Notes under the pieces: generated by a model
Databases searched by the model: none
The model's input: the letters and a program-made list of their open reading frames with translations, nothing else
Told to the model about the DNA's origin: nothing
In this document: positions 58,892-64,000 of the stretch, in pieces
How positions within the stretch are numbered: position 1 is the stretch's first letter
Layout of the letters: every line of letters begins with the position of its first letter
Position numbers and translations under genes: made by a program
Assembly (NCBI GenBank): GCA_014860445.1
Contig: JACZJT010000021.1
Coordinates: 1-64,000, forward strand
Length of the DNA stretch: 64,000 bases
Origin: Burkholderiales bacterium
GTDB lineage: Bacteria; Pseudomonadota; Gammaproteobacteria; Burkholderiales; SG8-39
Reading direction: 5' to 3'

Positions 58892-59283
58892 TGCGCTTCG
58901 TCTGGATCGACGCCGCGGTCATCCACGCCATACACGAGGAACAGCTGGCAGAGCATGGCGGTAGCGCGGGCGTACGCGATGAGGGCCTGCTCGAATCGGC
59001 GCTCGCGCGCGCGCAAAATCTCTCGGCCTATGGCGAACCCGATGCTGCCGCCTGCGCGGCAGCCTACGGTTACGGTGTTTCCCGCAATCATCCTTTTATC
59101 GATGGCAACAAGCGAACCGCATTCGTTGCGGCCGAACTGTTCTTGTTCCTGAATGGCTACCTGCTCGAAGCGGCCGACGCGGACTGCGTGCTTACCATGT
59201 TGCGGTTAGCGGAAGGATCGATAGGCGAGGAAGGCTTCGCCGCCTGGATTCGCGAGAACTGCAAGAAGACGAAAAAGAAATAA
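58891..59283 (+). CDS. Doc-type toxin (Fic fold)
   Basis: This 130-residue protein has the Doc/Fic motif HPFIDGNKRTA at 67-77. Doc toxins phosphorylate elongation factor Tu, which stalls translation. It is translationally coupled to the AbrB-type antitoxin, making a complete toxin-antitoxin pair; the classical partner of Doc is Phd, so this pairing is a hybrid arrangement. Confidence 0.93.
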   Translation: MRFVWIDAAVIHAIHEEQLAEHGGSAGVRDEGLLESALARAQNLSAYGEPDAAACAAAYGYGVSRNHPFIDGNKRTAFVAAELFLFLNGYLLEAADADCVLTMLRLAEGSIGEEGFAAWIRENCKKTKKK

Positions 59284-59295
59284 GCTGGCGCAGGC

Positions 59296-60912
<1,617 letters not shown>

Positions 60913-61095
60913 TGGGTTTCCGTTTCTGGAGGGATGGCCGAAAGAGGCGGGATTTTACCGGAAAGCGGGCGCCTACCTCGATCTAATTCGCGCCGAACTC
61001 GAACCCGCCCTGCCGGCAGCCGCGTCAGATCATGTCCGGGTACGCCCGTCCGGATGGCCGAACCGATGCCCAAACCTGCAACGCTGGGCGTTGCG

Positions 61096-61971
61096 TCAGC
61101 GCGGTGCAGCCAGCTTGTCCTGCGTTTTCGTGTCGAAGTCGCCGGCGTCGTGGCGTTCGTGCAACTGGCTGGCCGGATCGCCCCATGTGCGATTGACCAT
61201 GCGGCCGCGCTTGACCGCCGGACGCTGGGCGATCTGGTTCGTCCAGCGCAGCACGTGGGTGTAGTCCTGAACCTGCAGGAATTCGCCTGCCTCGTAAAGT
61301 TGCCCCCTGGCCAGGGTTCCGTACCAGGGCCAGGCAGCCATGTCGGCAATGGTGTACTCGTCTCCCGCCAGGTAGGGGCTCTCCGCGAGACGCCGGTCGA
61401 GCACGTCCAGCTGTCGCTTGACCTCCATCGCATACCGATCGATGGCGTATTCGATCTTGAGCGGTGCGTACGCATAGAAATGACCGAATCCTCCGCCGAG
61501 AAAGGGCGCGCTGCCCATCTGCCAGAAAAGCCACGACAGGCATTCGGCACGCGTGGCGCTGTCTGCGGGAAGATAGGCGCCGAATTTTTCGGCCAGGTGA
61601 ACAAGGATCGCGCCGGACTCAAACACCCGGATCGGTTTTGGTCCGCTGCGATCGACCAGGGCCGGAATCTTGGAGTTCGGATTGGCCGCGACGAATCCGC
61701 TGCCGAACTGGTCGCCGTCGTTGATCCGGATCAGCCAGGCGTCGTACTCTGCGCCCTTGTGTCCCGCGGCAAGCAGTTCCTCCAGCATCACCGTGACCTT
61801 GACACCGTTGGGCGTGCCCAGCGAATAGAGTTGCAGCGGATGGCGGCCTACCGGCAATTCCTTATCATGCGTCGGACCCGCGACCGGACGATTGATGTTC
61901 GCGAAACGGCCGCCGTTCTCCTTGCCGGCAGACCAGATTTTGGGTGGCGTATATGTAGGTGCATTGCTCAT
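61096..61971 (-). CDS. glutathione S-transferase-like protein (YghU type)
   Basis: This 291-residue protein matches the YghU/disulfide-bond oxidoreductase group: PVGRHPLQLYSLGTPNGVKV, ANPNSKIPALVDRSG with the cis-Pro, FESGAILVHLAEKFG and, in the alpha domain, LAGDEYTIADMAAWPWYG. I start at MSNAPTYTPP (61971). It is monocistronic. The 183-base gap to ybiT holds no gene. Confidence 0.88.
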   Translation of the reverse strand: MSNAPTYTPPKIWSAGKENGGRFANINRPVAGPTHDKELPVGRHPLQLYSLGTPNGVKVTVMLEELLAAGHKGAEYDAWLIRINDGDQFGSGFVAANPNSKIPALVDRSGPKPIRVFESGAILVHLAEKFGAYLPADSATRAECLSWLFWQMGSAPFLGGGFGHFYAYAPLKIEYAIDRYAMEVKRQLDVLDRRLAESPYLAGDEYTIADMAAWPWYGTLARGQLYEAGEFLQVQDYTHVLRWTNQIAQRPAVKRGRMVNRTWGDPASQLHERHDAGDFDTKTQDKLAAPR

Positions 61972-62053
61972 GGCGGGGGCACTTGTTCGCAAATGATGAA
62001 TGGGTCATCGATCTATTTTACGTCGATCCGGAGGCGACGTATGCGCATCCGAT

Positions 62054-62437
62054 TCAACCCTCGGTGAATCGATGGATCATCCGGCGGTCTTTTTTCGTCG
62101 GACGTCCTTTCACCCCCGCAGCCGGATGCGGCTGGGTTTTGCGCTTCGCGATCGCCGCGACGCGGCGCGCGCGGCTGTCTTCGCGCTCGACGTAGAGCAA
62201 TGCCGCCTGCACCGCGGGGCCGCGCTGGCGCGACAGCGCCATGACTTCCACCACCCACTCCAATTCGCCCACGCGTATTGCCAGCTCGTCGCCGGGTTTG
62301 AGTGCACGCGCGGGTTTTGCGCCCTCGCCGTTGACCCGCACCCTGCCTGCATCGACGGCCTTGGCCGCCAGGCTGCGCGTTTTGTAAAACCGCGCCGCCC
62401 AGAGCCATTTGTCGATGCGCAGGTGCTCGTCGTTCAT
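62054..62437 (-). CDS. hslR: S4-domain RNA-binding protein (Hsp15/HslR)
   Basis: Hsp15 binds the free 50S subunit with nascent chain after heat shock. The 127-residue protein opens with RIDKWLWAARFYKTRSLAAK, the S4 motif, then VDAGRVRVNG, and ends in a basic Arg/Lys-rich tail (KGRPTKKDRRMIHRF). It follows the MFS gene on the minus strand. Confidence 0.92.
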   Translation of the reverse strand: MNDEHLRIDKWLWAARFYKTRSLAAKAVDAGRVRVNGEGAKPARALKPGDELAIRVGELEWVVEVMALSRQRGPAVQAALLYVEREDSRARRVAAIAKRKTQPHPAAGVKGRPTKKDRRMIHRFTEG

Positions 62438-62450
62438 GCTTGTACCAAAA

Positions 62451-63707
62451 CTAGGATGGCGCGTTTTCCGGCATCGCCCCGGCGACGGGTTCCGCCGTCC
62501 GCCGCGGGCGCAGCGTCACCACGGTCGCCACCGCGAACAGCATGAACATCGCAGCCGCGCCGAACACCCACTTCGGCATATGCTGGTCCAGCATCCATCC
62601 GAACAACAGCGGCGACAGGGATGCGCCCAGGTCGAGTCCGGAATAGACGAAGCCGTACACCCTGCCGGTCGCGCCCGGCGGCGTCACCCCGCGCACCAGA
62701 ATGTCGCGCGAGGGTGACGTGGAGAAGGTGAAGAACCCGATCATGCCCATGCAACTGGTCAGCATCCAGATGGGCAGCAAGCCGCTGGCCATGACCAGCG
62801 TCAGGATGGCGCCGATCGACATGCCGGCCGCCGCCACCAGATTGTGGCGGCTGCTGTGCGCCGCGGCGAAACCGCCCGCGACGATGCCGACGATGCCGCC
62901 GAATAAAAATCCCGTCAGCGCCGCGCTCGCAACCGTCAGCGGCGCGCCGTACAAGGCGGTGGTCACCGAGACCGAAAACGTCTGCAGGCCGATCAGCGCC
63001 ATCGAATGGAAGGTGAAAAAAGCGAAACACTTCAGCACCGGCACGGACAACAGCGCACGCACGTCCCCCTTCAGGCCCCGCTTGGACGTGTTCTGCGCTT
63101 TGTCGACGGGTCCGCCGGCATCGGCGCGCCGGTCGGCCAGCGCCGTACGGCTGGCGATGAAAACGCTGATCAACAGTCCGATCACGCCTGCGGAGACGAC
63201 GGCCACGCGCCAGCCGTAAAGCGTGGACACACCGATACTGAACGCGGGCGCCGCCAGCCAGCCGAAATTGCCGCCGATGCCGTGGGTGCTGAACGCATAG
63301 CCCAGCCGCTTCGGGTTTACCTTGGCGTTCAGGATGGAAAAATCGGCCGGATGAAACACGCTGTTGCCGACGCCGGCCAGTACCGCCACCACGAGCAGCA
63401 TCCAATACGAGGTCGCCAACCCGGTAAGCAGCATGGCCGTTGAAAACGCGCCCATGCCGAACAGGAGCACGCGACGCGCGCCGTAACGGTCGACGACGAA
63501 GCCCGCCATGGTCTGCGAAATGCCGGAGACGGTATACATGACCGACACCATCAGGCCCAGCGCCGCGTAGCCGACGCCGAATTCATCCTTGAGCAGCGGA
63601 AACAGCGGCGGCAGGATCAGTTGCAGGAAATGCGAGAACAGATGCGCGAAGCCCACCAGGCCGATGACCTCCGTGTCGCGTCTGAGTTCGGTAGCGCCGG
63701 CTTTCAT
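62451..63707 (-). CDS. MFS transporter
   Basis: This 418-residue protein has about twelve hydrophobic segments and the MFS loop DRYGARRVLLFGMGAF; the first helix pairs with FSHFLQLILPPLFPLLKDEF, as in fosmidomycin-resistance-like exporters. I start at MKAGATELRRDTEV (63707); an upstream start 14 codons earlier is possible. The substrate is unknown. hslR starts 13 bases beyond its stop. Confidence 0.88.
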   Translation of the reverse strand: MKAGATELRRDTEVIGLVGFAHLFSHFLQLILPPLFPLLKDEFGVGYAALGLMVSVMYTVSGISQTMAGFVVDRYGARRVLLFGMGAFSTAMLLTGLATSYWMLLVVAVLAGVGNSVFHPADFSILNAKVNPKRLGYAFSTHGIGGNFGWLAAPAFSIGVSTLYGWRVAVVSAGVIGLLISVFIASRTALADRRADAGGPVDKAQNTSKRGLKGDVRALLSVPVLKCFAFFTFHSMALIGLQTFSVSVTTALYGAPLTVASAALTGFLFGGIVGIVAGGFAAAHSSRHNLVAAAGMSIGAILTLVMASGLLPIWMLTSCMGMIGFFTFSTSPSRDILVRGVTPPGATGRVYGFVYSGLDLGASLSPLLFGWMLDQHMPKWVFGAAAMFMLFAVATVVTLRPRRTAEPVAGAMPENAPS

Positions 63708-63858
63708 TGCTGCATGCCTGTTGCAAAACGAGCGGGAATTCTCCGCCAAGGCAGCCCCCGGCGCAACCGGTAATCAAACCCTGTCATCAAGCCGATTGTG
63801 AGTGCGCACGCTCTCACGCATAATGGCGCGGCCAAATTTCCTCTGCGAGCAAGCACCC

Positions 63859-64000
63859 ATGCACAACTACCCACACCTGTTCCAGCCGCTGCAAGCCGGC
63901 CCGGCAAGGCTCAGAAACCGCATCGTGATGGGCTCGATGCACACCCGCCTGGAAACCGTGCCGGACGGCAGCGCACGCGCCGCAGCGTTTTACGCGGAAC
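63859..64000 (+). CDS. FadH-like NADH:flavin oxidoreductase, 5' end only
   Basis: The first 47 codons are present and the gene runs off the window. The opening MHNYPHLFQPLQAGPARLRN leads to the FMN-binding start IVMGSMHT and RLETV, the pattern of 2,4-dienoyl-CoA reductase and related old-yellow-enzyme proteins. It is divergent from the MFS gene. The C-terminal domains cannot be seen. Confidence 0.75.
   Translation, partial: MHNYPHLFQPLQAGPARLRNRIVMGSMHTRLETVPDGSARAAAFYAE

Overview
The window looks like a high-GC betaproteobacterial chromosome (Burkholderiales/Rhodocyclales-like; inferred from gene families and order, not from a database match). Its theme is central carbon metabolism. It carries most of a TCA-cycle locus, a 2-methylcitrate (propionate) operon, acetyl-CoA and propionyl-CoA synthetases, two unrelated fumarases, isocitrate dehydrogenase kinase/phosphatase, a phasin, and several CoA transferases.

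Layout. 0-7.3 kb, all minus strand: initiator tRNA, a NitT/TauT-type ABC importer, a family III CoA transferase, then recR-ybaB-dnaX and the SRP RNA. 7.4-16.8 kb: small metabolic and redox genes (PLP dehydratase, alpha/beta hydrolase, glutaredoxin-like protein without cysteine, FAD dehydrogenase, exported MsrA, LeuB-like dehydrogenase), a 743-residue metallo-beta-lactamase/cyclic-nucleotide-domain fusion of unknown role, and a phasin. 16.8-19.5 kb is the accessory island: two orphan ORFs, an IS481-type insertion sequence, and tRNA-Ser with a truncated duplicate. 19.5-28.5 kb: acs, a second CoA transferase, class I fumarase, DMT exporter, phosphatase, EF-G-like GTPase. 28.5-37.2 kb, minus strand: aceK, transglutaminase-like protein, fumC, dtd, a hydratase, a GlcG/HbpS-like protein whose 3' end is tandemly repeated, prpE and an AcuI-like reductase.

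37.2-58.4 kb is the TCA/methylcitrate block. On the minus strand lie gntR, sdhE, a mitochondrial-type citrate synthase, a HATPase-domain protein, gltA, sucA, sucB and lpdA. Divergent from them on the plus strand lie mdh, a CitE-like lyase, prpB, prpC, prpD, a 71-codon ORF and acnA. The succinate dehydrogenase genes often found between gntR and sdhE are absent, and three citrate-synthase paralogues sit within about 11 kb. A perfect FNR/ANR box lies upstream of sdhE and a one-mismatch box lies upstream of the mdh promoter, suggesting oxygen control. 58.6-64 kb: an AbrB/Doc toxin-antitoxin pair, an ABC-F ATPase, a YghU-like GST, Hsp15, an MFS transporter and the start of a FadH-like oxidoreductase cut by the window end.

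Most of the window is ordinary core genome. The parts most worth following are the citrate-synthase/HATPase arrangement with its FNR boxes, the MBL-cNMP fusion beside the phasin, the A10 tract in dnaX, and two terminator-like hairpins in leaders with no upstream gene.
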